Positions 1 through 8,434 of a stretch of DNA of 53,788 nt are shown here, piece by piece. The stretch is taken from assembly GCA_023457495.1 (NCBI GenBank), contig JAEWLQ010000104.1:1-53788 (forward strand), read 5' to 3'. Position 1 is the first letter of the stretch. Each line of letters starts with the position of its first letter. Source of the DNA: Pseudomonadota bacterium (lineage in GTDB: Bacteria; Pseudomonadota; Gammaproteobacteria; Steroidobacterales; Steroidobacteraceae). Position numbers and translations under genes: made by a program. Below the pieces are notes generated by a model, which was not told the DNA's origin, did not search any database, and saw only the letters and a program-made list of their open reading frames with translations.

Positions 1-867
1 GACTACCGCCGCGCCGCGCACGAGCTCGGTGCGGCGCGGCTCGCGGCACCCTCGCCCGCGGGTCCGCGGACCGAATACCTCGAAGCGGTGTACGGCGACC
101 TGCACGATGCGATTCACCGGCCCGCGCGCCGCGCCTCGGACGTGTTGCGCTCGCTCATGCGCGACCAGGTGCCCGACGCGATCGGCGCCATGCGCATCCA
201 CCTGCTCGCGGTGACGCTGCTGTTCGTCACCGCGGGAGTCACCGGATTCTGGCTGGTCTACACCTACCCCGATCTCATCGCGATGTTCGCGGACCCGAAG
301 CTCATTGCGACGGTCGAGCGCGGCGAGCTGTGGACCGACGGACTGCTCAACGTGACGCCCTCGGCCGTGTTGTCGGTCTCCATCCTGACCAACAACATCA
401 TCGTGTCCTTCTTCGCGTTCTGTTCGGGCGTGGTGTTCGGCCTCGGGACTTTCTACCTGATCGGACTCAACGGCATCTCGCTCGGCGCCATCTTCGCGTT
501 CACCGGCCAACATGATCTCGCCGGCCGGCTGTTCGATTTCGTCATCGCCCACGGCTGTGTCGAGTTGTCCTGCATCTGCATCGCGGGCGCCGCCGGCGCC
601 TATCTCGGCGAGGCGTTGATCCGCCCCGGCGAGCTCACGCGCAGCGAGGCGTTCCGCGCCGCGGCCGGATCCGGCCTGCGCGTGCTGGCGGTGGTCACGG
701 CGCTGCTGGTGATCTGCGGGTTCATCGAAGGCTACATCTCGCCGGACCCGGAAGTTCCGCGCTGGGCGCGCGTCACCATCGGCGTCGGCTACTGGCTCTT
801 CATGGTGTCGTTGCTGCGCGGCTACGTGTTCGGCCGCAGCCGCGGCGGCGCGCCGGTCGCGGTCTAG
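1..867 (+). CDS. SpoIIM-family (stage II sporulation protein M) membrane protein, 5' end outside window
   Basis: The reading frame is open from base 1 to the TAG at 865-867, so the gene begins left of the window; the first internal start lies at base 88, well inside the protein. The visible part (about 288 residues) opens with a soluble helical stretch beginning DYRRAAHEL and then has about five hydrophobic segments. This is the layout of the SpoIIM/DUF95 integral membrane family, which in Gram-negatives is usually linked to RDD, MoxR and DUF58 genes, as here. Biochemical function is unknown; it presumably acts in the inner membrane with the products of the facing operon. Its stop shares a palindromic CTAG with the stop of the convergent DUF58 gene. 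Confidence 0.85.
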   Translation, partial: DYRRAAHELGAARLAAPSPAGPRTEYLEAVYGDLHDAIHRPARRASDVLRSLMRDQVPDAIGAMRIHLLAVTLLFVTAGVTGFWLVYTYPDLIAMFADPKLIATVERGELWTDGLLNVTPSAVLSVSILTNNIIVSFFAFCSGVVFGLGTFYLIGLNGISLGAIFAFTGQHDLAGRLFDFVIAHGCVELSCICIAGAAGAYLGEALIRPGELTRSEAFRAAAGSGLRVLAVVTALLVICGFIEGYISPDPEVPRWARVTIGVGYWLFMVSLLRGYVFGRSRGGAPVAV

Positions 868-2162
868 ATCTTCCTGCGGCGGCGCAGCTGTAGATAGGCG
901 TCGATCACCGCCACGTCGAGCTTGTCGTCCGGCTCGTCGAGCACGACGACTCCCTGCCGGCGCAGCGTCGCGACCTGCGCCTGCGCGCGGTCCCGATGTT
1001 CGCGCGCCGCGAGCGCGATCGCCGGATCGCGCCAGTCGCGCGCCTCGGCCTGCGCCAGGCGCGAAATCTCGGCGGCGTGCGGCGCGGCCACGATGGGCTG
1101 GTGGCGCGGCACGATCGCCTTCAGGGCGTACATCAATCGCTCGTTGCGCGCCGGCTCCGCCAGATCCGTCAGCCAGACGATGAGTCCCCGATGCCGCAAC
1201 ATGCTGCGCACCTGCAGGGCCGCGACGAGCGGGTCCGACTCGCCGCGATCGGTCACGAGAGTTTCGAGCGTGCGATGCAGACGTGTCGCGGCCCGCATGC
1301 CGCGGTCCGGCAGACACGCCCCGACGACGCGGTCGGCGTACACGAGCACGCCGACGCGATCCTCGGCCGACACCGCGTGCTGCGCGAGACGCGCCGCCAC
1401 GTTCGCGTACAGTCCCAGCCGGTCGAGCGCGCCGGCGCGCACGCGGCTCGCGCGTCCCGCATCGATCACGATGAGGATCTCGAGGTGCTGCGCCTCGCTG
1501 TATTCGCGCGAGATGAGCGCGCCACGGCGCGCGGTCGCCTTCCAGTCGATGCGTGACAACGCGTCGCCGGAGGTGTATTCGCGCAATTGCAGTAGTTCGA
1601 CGCCCGCGCCCGGCAGGCGCCGCGGAGTTTCGCCGGCCGATTCGCCGGGCACGGCGCGCGCGCCACGCGGCAGGCTGTCGGGCCCAACGGTGAACGGCGC
1701 ATCGAGGCCGAGCGAACGCGACCACCACGCGAGCGAGAACCGCCCCAGCAAACGCGCCGGCAGGCGCGCGAAGCGGCCGGCGCCGAGCCGCGCAGGCAGC
1801 AACTCGCAGGGATCGCGCATTTCTTCCGCCGGCGGCACCTTCACCCGCCGCACCTCGGCGGACTGCGCCAGCGCCGCCGGCAGCGTACGCGCGTATCGAA
1901 GCTCGAGCTCGCGCCCGCGATTGTGATGGAAGGTGAACGCGCCGCGTGCGAGGCGCCCGAGCCGCAGGCGCGATTCGATCCACACGCGCAGGTCGATGCG
2001 CGTGCCGCGCGCGTACCAGGCCTCGATCGCGAGCCCGGCGAGCAACAGGAACGCGGGCAGCAGCCAGGCGCCTTCGAACAGCGGTTCGTCGGACCACGTG
2101 CCCGCGATGGCGAGCAGCGCGGTGAGCGCGACGAACAGGTATCCGCGCAGCGCGAAGTGCAT
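864..2162 (-). CDS. DUF58 domain-containing protein
   Basis: A 432-residue protein. Two N-terminal hydrophobic segments (about residues 5-50) are followed by a cytoplasmic region with the family signature ELLQLREYTSGDALSRIDWK in the middle, then a vWA-like fold starting around LEILIVIDAGR. DUF58 proteins partner MoxR ATPases in a chaperone-like pair of poorly known substrate. It is the last gene of a five-gene operon, 3 bases after the MoxR gene. Its stop codon overlaps that of the convergent SpoIIM gene. The family assignment is secure from the signature; the biological role is not known from sequence. Confidence 0.92.
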   Translation of the reverse strand: MHFALRGYLFVALTALLAIAGTWSDEPLFEGAWLLPAFLLLAGLAIEAWYARGTRIDLRVWIESRLRLGRLARGAFTFHHNRGRELELRYARTLPAALAQSAEVRRVKVPPAEEMRDPCELLPARLGAGRFARLPARLLGRFSLAWWSRSLGLDAPFTVGPDSLPRGARAVPGESAGETPRRLPGAGVELLQLREYTSGDALSRIDWKATARRGALISREYSEAQHLEILIVIDAGRASRVRAGALDRLGLYANVAARLAQHAVSAEDRVGVLVYADRVVGACLPDRGMRAATRLHRTLETLVTDRGESDPLVAALQVRSMLRHRGLIVWLTDLAEPARNERLMYALKAIVPRHQPIVAAPHAAEISRLAQAEARDWRDPAIALAAREHRDRAQAQVATLRRQGVVVLDEPDDKLDVAVIDAYLQLRRRRKI

Positions 2163-2165
2163 GCG

Positions 2166-3116
2166 TCAGCGAGGCACGGCGGTGGCGTCGAGAATCGCGC
2201 CGACGATGCCGAGATCGGTCTCGCCCTCGAGCGCGGCCTCGGGCTTGAGCACCAGCCGATGCGCGAGCACCCAGCGCGCGACGGCCTGCACGTCGTCGGG
2301 CGCGACGAAGTCGCCATTACGCAGCGCCGCGTGCACGCGCGCCGCGCGGATCAGCGAGAGCGCGCCGCGCGTCGACAAGCCCAGCGCCACGCGCGGATGC
2401 GTGCGTGTCGCCTGCGCGATGTCGAGCACGTAGTTGGACAACGCCTCGGACACGTGCAGCGCGCTCGCGGCCGCGCGCGCCTGGTGCAGCAGGTTCCGGT
2501 CGAGCGTGCCGATGTCGGCCGGAATCGCTTCGCGGGCTTCGAGCTCGGTGCCGTAGCGGCGCAGGATCTCCGTCTCCGCGGCGCGCTCCGGGTAATTCAT
2601 GTCGACGCGCAACATGAAGCGGTCGAGCTGCGACTCCGGCAGTGGATAGGTGCCTTCGAACTCGCGCGGGTTCTGCGTCGCGAGCACGAGAAAATCCTCG
2701 GGCAGCGCAAACGTGTCGCGCTCCGACGAGACGTGCCGTTCCTCCATCGCCTCGAGCAGCGCCGACTGCGTCTTGGGTCCGGTGCGATTGATTTCGTCCA
2801 CCAGCAGCACGTCCGCGAACAACGGACCGCGCCGGAACACGAACTCGTTCTTCGCCGAGTCGAATACGTGCGTGCCGACGATGTCGCTGGGCATCAGGTC
2901 CGCGGTGCCCTGCACGCGCCGGAACTCTCCGCCCAGCACGCGCGCGAGTGTTTTCGCGAGCAGGGTCTTGCCGAGTCCTGGTGGGCCTTGCACGAGCACG
3001 TGGCCGCGCGCGATCAGCGCGATGGACAGCGCGCGGATCACGTCCTCGGCTCCGACGATGACGCGCGAGAGCTCGCGCTGCACGGAATGTTCGAAAGTGG
3101 CGACGATTGAGTTCAT
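2166..3116 (-). CDS. MoxR-family AAA+ ATPase
   Basis: A 316-residue protein with Walker A GPPGLGKT at residues 44-51, Walker B LLVDEIN, and the sensor region ATQNPREFEGTYPLPESQLD, which is typical of MoxR. MoxR ATPases are thought to act as chaperones that mature metal- or vWA-containing partners. Here the likely partner is the adjacent DUF58 vWA protein, and the membrane proteins of the operon probably belong to the same complex (inference). The start overlaps the DUF4350 stop as ATGA (3113-3116), suggesting translational coupling. Length and motifs are normal and no defect is seen. Confidence 0.95.
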   Translation of the reverse strand: MNSIVATFEHSVQRELSRVIVGAEDVIRALSIALIARGHVLVQGPPGLGKTLLAKTLARVLGGEFRRVQGTADLMPSDIVGTHVFDSAKNEFVFRRGPLFADVLLVDEINRTGPKTQSALLEAMEERHVSSERDTFALPEDFLVLATQNPREFEGTYPLPESQLDRFMLRVDMNYPERAAETEILRRYGTELEAREAIPADIGTLDRNLLHQARAAASALHVSEALSNYVLDIAQATRTHPRVALGLSTRGALSLIRAARVHAALRNGDFVAPDDVQAVARWVLAHRLVLKPEAALEGETDLGIVGAILDATAVPR

Positions 3117-4471
3117 GTAGTGATTCTTCTTGCGAGTTTATCGAGCAGATTCTGCAACGAGGCGAGCGGAGGTTTGCGCTCCGCGTAGGCGTCCGCGTAC
3201 CAGGACTTGAGCTGATCCAGTTCCTGCGGCAGTACCGCCGCATGATGTTCGAGCCAATGCCACAGCTCGCCACGCTCGGCGGCCGCCGGCATTCCGGCGC
3301 CGCGCGCGACACGCGCGACCTGTCTGAAGAAGTCGTCGAACAGCCCGCGCGCCGTCTGGTGCGGGCTGACGGCGCGAGCGATCAGGTTGCCCGCGCGCCG
3401 GACGAGTTCGGCTTCGGAAGGGTCCGGCAGCGCCTCGGCCGGCGCACGCAGCCGCGTCGAGCCCAGCACCCACACCAGCCACAACGCGAGCACGATGAAT
3501 ACCGTGCGCAGCAAGCGCGGGTCGCTGTAGAAGCGGGCCGGGTCGTAGTTGGCCGAAAGTCCCTGGCGCAGGTCATCGAACAACACCGTGCCGCCGGGCG
3601 CGAGCACACCCGCGATGATGTTGCCGAACAGGCGCGCGTTGTCGTCGCGGCCGAGCGCGCGGTTCGTGAACAGCGAGCCGCCCGCGGACAGCAGGATGCG
3701 TCCCTTGCCCAGCCGCTGCTCGAACAGCGCGCCTTCGCCGTTGCCGGCACGCGCCAGCGTGATCAGGAAACTGTCGTATGGCATCCGCAGCGACCATTCC
3801 TCGGCCGAGTAGTCGGTCTGCAGATTCAGGCGCCGGACGCCGCGCAGCAACGCATGAGGACCGGTGGGCAGTAGTTCGATACTGCGCGGCTCTTCCAGCA
3901 AACGCGGCTCGGTGCCCAGCAGGGACTCGACCTTTTCTGTTTCCCCGGCGTCCTCCCGCGAGTCGCGCGCATCCGCCTCGGCGACGCGCTGCGCGAGCGG
4001 TGTGCGGTCGAGCCGTTGCGCCCGCGCCGCCAGCGTCTCGAATTCGACGCCGGTGAGCGATTCGATTTCGACCACCGTGCTCGAACTGCGCCCCGCGCCC
4101 CAGCCCGGCTGATCGACGAGCGCGGCGCAGATCAGCAGCGTGTTGCCGCGGCGGACCCAGGCGTCGAGCGCGCCGAACTCGTCGTTGCGGAATGCCTCGA
4201 GTCCCGGCAGCGAGAGGATGAGCAGGTTGCCGCGCGACGCGATCTCGAGCCCGGGCAGCTCGGTGTAACGATCGCGAAACGACCGCGCGGCGATCCCGGA
4301 TCGCGCGAGCCATTCGAACAACGCCGCGTAGCCGTTGCCGCGGCGCTCGGACGTGGTGGGACGCGCGGTGTCGGCGTCCGGATCGAGCGTCGGCGTCGGG
4401 CGCAGCCACATGCCGTAGAACGCGGCCAGCGCGGCGCAGGCGAGCAGCAACGTGACGCCACGCTCGCGCAT
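3113..4471 (-). CDS. DUF4350 domain-containing protein
   Basis: A 452-residue protein with an N-terminal membrane anchor (LLLACAALAAFYGMWL), a long periplasmic region containing a glutamine-amidotransferase-like DUF4350 domain (NGYAALFEWLARSGI ... LLILSLPGLEAF), and a second transmembrane segment near residue 330 (TVFIVLALWLVWVLG), followed by a cytoplasmic tail. This architecture is characteristic of the DUF4350 member of MoxR/DUF58/DUF4129 operons. The gene starts at ATG 4471, sharing one base with the preceding gene's stop (TGATG), and ends overlapping the MoxR start. The enzymatic role is unknown. Confidence 0.85.
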   Translation of the reverse strand: MRERGVTLLLACAALAAFYGMWLRPTPTLDPDADTARPTTSERRGNGYAALFEWLARSGIAARSFRDRYTELPGLEIASRGNLLILSLPGLEAFRNDEFGALDAWVRRGNTLLICAALVDQPGWGAGRSSSTVVEIESLTGVEFETLAARAQRLDRTPLAQRVAEADARDSREDAGETEKVESLLGTEPRLLEEPRSIELLPTGPHALLRGVRRLNLQTDYSAEEWSLRMPYDSFLITLARAGNGEGALFEQRLGKGRILLSAGGSLFTNRALGRDDNARLFGNIIAGVLAPGGTVLFDDLRQGLSANYDPARFYSDPRLLRTVFIVLALWLVWVLGSTRLRAPAEALPDPSEAELVRRAGNLIARAVSPHQTARGLFDDFFRQVARVARGAGMPAAAERGELWHWLEHHAAVLPQELDQLKSWYADAYAERKPPLASLQNLLDKLARRITT

Positions 4472-5400
4472 CAGCGTTTCACCGGCAGGCGCCCGAATTT
4501 CGCGAGCAACTCGTTCGCGCGGTTCACGGCCTCCTCGAGCACCGAACTACCCGGAGCCTCGGGCGCGTAACGCACCTGCTCGGCGACGGCCGCCACGCGC
4601 GCGAGTCCGGCGCGGTCGTCGGCATCGTCCAGGTCGGCGCGCCGCGCGATCGCGTTCGCGGTCAGCCCTTCGGACGCCGGCAGGCGGTGCGTACGCGTCA
4701 GCGCTTCGCCCAACAACCGCAACAACATGCCGGGCCGGTCCGCGAGCGGCGCGGCCGAGACGTCCGCGAGCACGAGCCGGCGGCGCCACGGCGAATCCGG
4801 CGCGGTGCGCTCGGCGGTGCGCCGCCGCGCCGAGAGCAGTCCCGCGGCGCGCAATTCCCCCGCGATGACGAACAACACGAGGCCCGCCACCATCGCGTAG
4901 CCGACATAAGTGATGGCCCGCGCGATGCCTTCGCTGGTCTGCAACTGGCGGCTCCATTCCTCCAGCCAGCCTTTGCCGTCATCGTCATCGCGGCTCTCGA
5001 GCTTCTGCTTGAGCCAGCGCTTGAATCTTTCCCAGCGCGTCGCGCCCTGCTGGCCCTGCTCCCCCAGCTCCGCCAGCACGGGGACCAGGATTTCGGGCTC
5101 GGGCGGCGGTCGCGACGCACTTTCGTCGCCGGCTTCGCGCACCAGCTCCACGAGCGCGCGCAGGCTCGCGGCGGAGACTTCGTCGCGGCGTTCCGCGAGA
5201 TCGCGCGGCAGCAGCTCGCGCCACGGCGCGTTGGCGAGCGCACGCGATAACTCGGGGCAACGTCGCTGGATTCGCGGGTAACCCACGTCCACGCGCGGAT
5301 CGAGCCGCTCCGCGCACGCCTCGACGACGCGTAATGCCCCGTCATCGGCCGCGAAGGCGCTTCCCGCGAGCAGCAGCGAGGTCCACAGCGCGCGCCTCAT
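4471..5400 (-). CDS. DUF4129-like membrane protein of the MoxR operon
   Basis: A 309-residue protein read from ATG 5400, chosen because it gives a clean signal peptide (MRRALWTSLLLAGSAFA) and overlaps the upstream stop as ATGA; the frame is open further upstream, but that part lies inside the neighbouring gene. The N-terminal periplasmic region is helical and charged, with a transmembrane segment near residues 165-190 (AITYVGYAMVAGLVLFVIAG). The C-terminal cytoplasmic region, with LLRLLGEALTRTHRLP ... LTANAIARRADL, resembles the DUF4129 C-terminus. It probably works with the DUF4350, MoxR and DUF58 products. The family call is from layout and context more than a strict motif. Confidence 0.75.
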   Translation of the reverse strand: MRRALWTSLLLAGSAFAADDGALRVVEACAERLDPRVDVGYPRIQRRCPELSRALANAPWRELLPRDLAERRDEVSAASLRALVELVREAGDESASRPPPEPEILVPVLAELGEQGQQGATRWERFKRWLKQKLESRDDDDGKGWLEEWSRQLQTSEGIARAITYVGYAMVAGLVLFVIAGELRAAGLLSARRRTAERTAPDSPWRRRLVLADVSAAPLADRPGMLLRLLGEALTRTHRLPASEGLTANAIARRADLDDADDRAGLARVAAVAEQVRYAPEAPGSSVLEEAVNRANELLAKFGRLPVKR

Positions 5401-6218
5401 GATGTCGTTCCGCTCGCCTGCGCGTCGCGCAACTTGAGGTCCTCGTACGCGACGATGAGCACGGCGATCACGAACGGCACGCCGAGCGCACCGACCACCA
5501 GCCACATCATCGAGGAGACGGCCGCGAGCAGAAACAGGTCCGCGCGGCCGAGCATGGGAGCCATCATGCCGACCAGGATCGCCGCGAGCACGTAGAACAC
5601 CGCGACCATGCAGGCGGTCGCGAGCAAGGCGCCGACCATCCGCCAGCTGCGGCGACGCGAGACGCGTGCGCACTTCGCGACGGCCGCGAAGGGTCCGAGG
5701 TTGTCGCACCAGAACGCCGGCAGCGTCGCGGCCAGCAAGGCCGAGGGCCACAGGATCGGCACCATCAGCACGAGCATGATGGCCGTGCCGTACATCGGGT
5801 TGAAGAAGGACGCGAACGCGGCGAGCAGCAGCGGGAACCCGAATGCCGCGAGCGTGGCGATGACCGCCGGCGCCCAGCGGCCGAGGACCGTGACGATTTC
5901 CGCGCGGAAGCGCGGCCGCTGTCCGCGCGAGATCGCCTGCAGTCGCAACGTGATCACCCCGAGCAGCGCGACGCCGAGCAACACGGCGAGCACGAAGACC
6001 GCGCCGCGGTCCCAGGCGGACGAGCCCACCGAGCGGGATCTGAGGAAGGTCTCGTACAGCGTCGGCAGCTCGAGCACCAGGACCGCGAGACCCGAATACG
6101 GCAGGGTGCGCAACAGCCCGGCGCGAAACAGCCGGAATGCCGCGTCCAGCACCTCGCCCGTCATGAGCGGGCGCGCGAGCGGCACGAGGCCCGCCGGGTT
6201 CGCCAGGATCTCGGTCAT
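5397..6218 (-). CDS. Polytopic membrane protein, first gene of the MoxR-DUF58 operon
   Basis: A hydrophobic protein with about six transmembrane segments and an amphipathic start (TEILANPAGLVPLARPLMTG), resembling the YciC/glycerophosphodiester-phosphodiesterase membrane-domain type often found at the head of these operons. I place the start at ATG 6218, giving 273 residues; ATG 6227 and a longer form from 6278 are possible, but the latter would run through the divergent prmC promoter region. The conserved-looking N-terminal motif with L-A-R-P-L and the GEVLDAAFRLFR stretch are the only recognisable features. Function is unknown. Its stop overlaps the next gene's start as ATGA. Confidence 0.75.
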   Translation of the reverse strand: MTEILANPAGLVPLARPLMTGEVLDAAFRLFRAGLLRTLPYSGLAVLVLELPTLYETFLRSRSVGSSAWDRGAVFVLAVLLGVALLGVITLRLQAISRGQRPRFRAEIVTVLGRWAPAVIATLAAFGFPLLLAAFASFFNPMYGTAIMLVLMVPILWPSALLAATLPAFWCDNLGPFAAVAKCARVSRRRSWRMVGALLATACMVAVFYVLAAILVGMMAPMLGRADLFLLAAVSSMMWLVVGALGVPFVIAVLIVAYEDLKLRDAQASGTTS

Positions 6219-6233
6219 GCGAAGCATGATACC

Positions 6234-6257
6234 GATGCCCGGAGGATCTCGGGCATC
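6234..6257. repeat. Perfect 8-bp inverted repeat between divergent genes
   Basis: The arms GATGCCCG (6234-6241) and CGGGCATC (6250-6257) flank an 8-base loop in the short gap between prmC (plus) and the membrane-protein operon (minus). The position fits either an operator for divergent promoters or a hairpin in the leader of one transcript. No convincing sigma70 hexamers were identified beside it. Confidence 0.45.
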
Positions 6258-6268
6258 ATCGCCCGGCG

Positions 6269-7090
6269 ATGAATCCATCCTCCGACAGGCTGCTCGCGCA
6301 GGCCGCGCTCGAGATCGAGCGCCGCGACGCCGAACTGCTGCTGGCCGCGGCCTCGAACCTCACCCGCACCCAGTTGTTGGCGCACGCGGGTGACCCCGTC
6401 CCGCCAGCGGTCGCCGCGCGCTTCACCGAACTGTGCCGGCGCCGCTCGCACGGCGAGCCCGTCGCCTATCTTCTGGGCCGGCGCGAGTTCTGGTCGCTCG
6501 ACTTCAACGTCGACCCGTCAGTCCTGGTGCCGCGGCCCGAGACCGAGCTGTTAGTGCAGCGCGTGCTGGATTGCGTGGACGTTACCGGCGCCGAGGTCGC
6601 GGACCTCGGCACCGGGTCGGGCGCGATCGCCATCGCGCTGGCCCACGAGCGCCCCGAGTGGCGCGTGGTGGCGACCGATGCATCGGATGCGGCGCTCGCG
6701 ACCGCACGGCGCAACGGCGCGCGACTGGTCCCAGGCCGGATCGAATGGCTGGCGGGTGATTGGTTCGCCCCCCTCGTCGGCCGGCGCTTCGACGCCATCG
6801 CGAGCAATCCGCCCTACATCGCCGACGACGACCCGGCGCTGGCCGACGACGGCGTGCGCTTCGAGCCGCGTGCGGCGCTCACGCCGGGTGGCGATGGCCT
6901 TAGGGCACTCGCGACGATCATCGACGGCGCGCCCGCGCATCTCACCTCGGGAGGCTGGCTGTTCCTCGAACACGGCACGAGCCAGGCCGGCGCATTACGC
7001 GCACTGCTTGTGGCGCGCGGCTTCACTCACGTAACCTCGCACCGCGATCTCGCCGGCCACGAGCGCGTTACCGAAGGCAAATGGCCATGA
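6269..7090 (+). CDS. prmC: Peptide chain release factor N5-glutamine methyltransferase PrmC
   Basis: A 273-residue SAM-dependent methyltransferase that modifies the GGQ glutamine of release factors RF1 and RF2 in the cytoplasm. The N-terminal helical domain (residues 1-70) is followed by a Rossmann fold with motif I VADLGTGSGAIAIAL and the diagnostic NPPY motif at residues 180-183. The length is normal for the family. It usually sits next to prfA; here it is followed by a cyclophilin and mtgA with small gaps. A GGAGG at 6241-6245 lies too far from the ATG to be an ideal ribosome-binding site. The call is secure. Confidence 0.96.
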   Translation: MNPSSDRLLAQAALEIERRDAELLLAAASNLTRTQLLAHAGDPVPPAVAARFTELCRRRSHGEPVAYLLGRREFWSLDFNVDPSVLVPRPETELLVQRVLDCVDVTGAEVADLGTGSGAIAIALAHERPEWRVVATDASDAALATARRNGARLVPGRIEWLAGDWFAPLVGRRFDAIASNPPYIADDDPALADDGVRFEPRAALTPGGDGLRALATIIDGAPAHLTSGGWLFLEHGTSQAGALRALLVARGFTHVTSHRDLAGHERVTEGKWP

Positions 7091-7102
7091 GGCTTTCCCA
7101 CC

Positions 7103-7588
7103 ATGCTGGTTTTTGAGACGAATCTCGGCACGTTCGAGGTCGAACTGTTCGAGAAGGAAGCGCCGATTTCGAGCGCGAATTTTCTGAGTTACGTCGACGA
7201 TGGCTTCTTCGACGGCGTGATCTTCCACCGCGTCATCCCAGGTTTCATGATCCAGGGCGGCGGCTTCGAGCCCGGCATGAAGCAGAAGAAGACCAAGGCG
7301 CCCATCAAGAACGAGGCGACCAACGGCCTCAAGAACGGGCGCGGCACGCTCTCGATGGCGCGCACCAACGACATCAACAGCGCCACGGCGCAGTTCTTCG
7401 TCAACCTGGTCGACAACGACTTTCTCGATCACGCCGGGCCGTCGAACTACGGCTACGCGGTGTTCGGCAAGGTCACCTCCGGCATGGACGTCATCGACAA
7501 GATCGCGAAGGTGAGCACCACGAATCGCGCCGGCCACCAGAACGTGCCCGCGCAGGACGTGACGATCACCAAGGCCTCACGCAAGTAA
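7103..7588 (+). CDS. ppiB: Cytoplasmic cyclophilin-type peptidyl-prolyl cis-trans isomerase (PpiB-like)
   Basis: A 161-residue protein without a signal peptide, so cytoplasmic. It carries the cyclophilin active-site stretch FHRVIPGFMIQGG (catalytic Arg and Phe) and ARTNDINSATAQFFVN, matching the QxFF substrate-pocket segment. It accelerates proline isomerisation during protein folding. It starts 12 bases after prmC and is probably co-transcribed with prmC and mtgA. The short, domain-only length matches the PpiB group; assigning the exact paralogue symbol is an inference. Confidence 0.93.
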   Translation: MLVFETNLGTFEVELFEKEAPISSANFLSYVDDGFFDGVIFHRVIPGFMIQGGGFEPGMKQKKTKAPIKNEATNGLKNGRGTLSMARTNDINSATAQFFVNLVDNDFLDHAGPSNYGYAVFGKVTSGMDVIDKIAKVSTTNRAGHQNVPAQDVTITKASRK

Positions 7589-7589
7589 C

Positions 7590-8357
7590 GTGAAGAAAAG
7601 CTGGCGGCGGCGGCTGGTGCGGTGGTCGCTCACCGCGGTCGTCGCCGTTTTTCTCGCCACCGCCCTGCCCGTCATCGCGATGCGCTGGGTCGATCCCTGG
7701 TACAGCGCGTTCATGCTCGACGCGGCGCTCGATGCGAGCCGCGCGGGCAAGTCGAACTACCGGACCGACTATCGCTGGGCCGACCTCGAACAGGTTTCGC
7801 CGCACGCGGCGGTGGCCGTCATCGCCTCGGAAGACCAGCTCTTCCCGTTCCACACCGGCTTCGACTTCAAGTCGATCCGTGAGGCGGTGCGCCACAACGA
7901 GAAGCAGGCGACCAAGCGCAAGCCGCGCATCCGCGGCGCGAGCACGATCAGCCAGCAGGTGGCGAAGAACCTTTTCCTGTGGTCGGGCAAGGGTTATTTC
8001 CGCAAGGGACTCGAGGCCTATCTCACGCTGCTGATCGAGCTCGCGTGGCCCAAGGAGCGCATCCTCGAGGTGTATCTCAACATCGCGCAGTTCGGCGATG
8101 GCATCTACGGCGTCGAAGCCGCCGCGCAGCGTTACTGGAAGAAGCCCGCGGCGCGGTTGAATCGCTACGAGGCCGCGACGCTGGCGGCCGTGTTGCCCAA
8201 TCCCATCCGGCTGAAGGCCAACAACCCGTCCAACTACGTCGCGACGCGCCGCGATCAGATCATGGCGCAGATGAGCGGCCTCGGCGGCGCGCGGTATCTG
8301 GAGGAGCTGGAGAATCCGACGGAACCGCCGAAGGCGCGTTCCGTTAATGGAAAATAG
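7590..8357 (+). CDS. mtgA: Monofunctional biosynthetic peptidoglycan glycosyltransferase MtgA
   Basis: A 255-residue protein starting at GTG 7590, one base after the cyclophilin stop. One N-terminal transmembrane helix (about residues 10-30) anchors a GT51 domain with the catalytic motif ASEDQLFPFHTGFD (Glu81) and the second block RGASTISQQVAKNLFLW, followed by LEVYLNIAQFGDGIYGVEAA. It polymerises lipid II into glycan strands on the periplasmic side and lacks a transpeptidase domain, as expected for MtgA. The last codons, including the stop, lie in the first copy of a 34-bp tandem triplication, so the C-terminus (PPKARSVNGK) may be a recent replacement of the original end. Confidence 0.95.
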   Translation: MKKSWRRRLVRWSLTAVVAVFLATALPVIAMRWVDPWYSAFMLDAALDASRAGKSNYRTDYRWADLEQVSPHAAVAVIASEDQLFPFHTGFDFKSIREAVRHNEKQATKRKPRIRGASTISQQVAKNLFLWSGKGYFRKGLEAYLTLLIELAWPKERILEVYLNIAQFGDGIYGVEAAAQRYWKKPAARLNRYEAATLAAVLPNPIRLKANNPSNYVATRRDQIMAQMSGLGGARYLEELENPTEPPKARSVNGK

Positions 8358-8425
8358 ACCGCCGAAGGCGCGTTCCGTGAATGGAAAATAGACCGCCGAA
8401 GGCGCGTTCCGTGAACAGGAAATAG
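8324..8425. repeat. Three tandem 34-bp copies spanning the mtgA stop codon
   Basis: The units at 8324-8357, 8358-8391 and 8392-8425 start ACCGCCGAAGGCGCGTTCCG and end in TAG. Copies 1 and 2 differ at one base and copy 3 at a few. The first unit is the 3' end of mtgA including its stop; the others are downstream, before the converging hslO. Because 34 is not a multiple of 3, the copies stand in different frames. Each contains a short GCC-GAA-GGC hairpin. There are no spacers, so this is not CRISPR. Confidence 0.9.
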
Positions 8426-8434
8426 CAGCCCGAA

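Noticed and set aside
1923..3110. 395-codon open frame on the plus strand opposite DUF58 and MoxR
   Set aside because: Shadow of conserved genes; composition is low-complexity Arg/Glu/Gln and no motif is present.
8324..8425. CRISPR-like array (three 34-bp repeats)
   Set aside because: The copies are directly adjacent without spacers and include part of mtgA; there are no cas genes.
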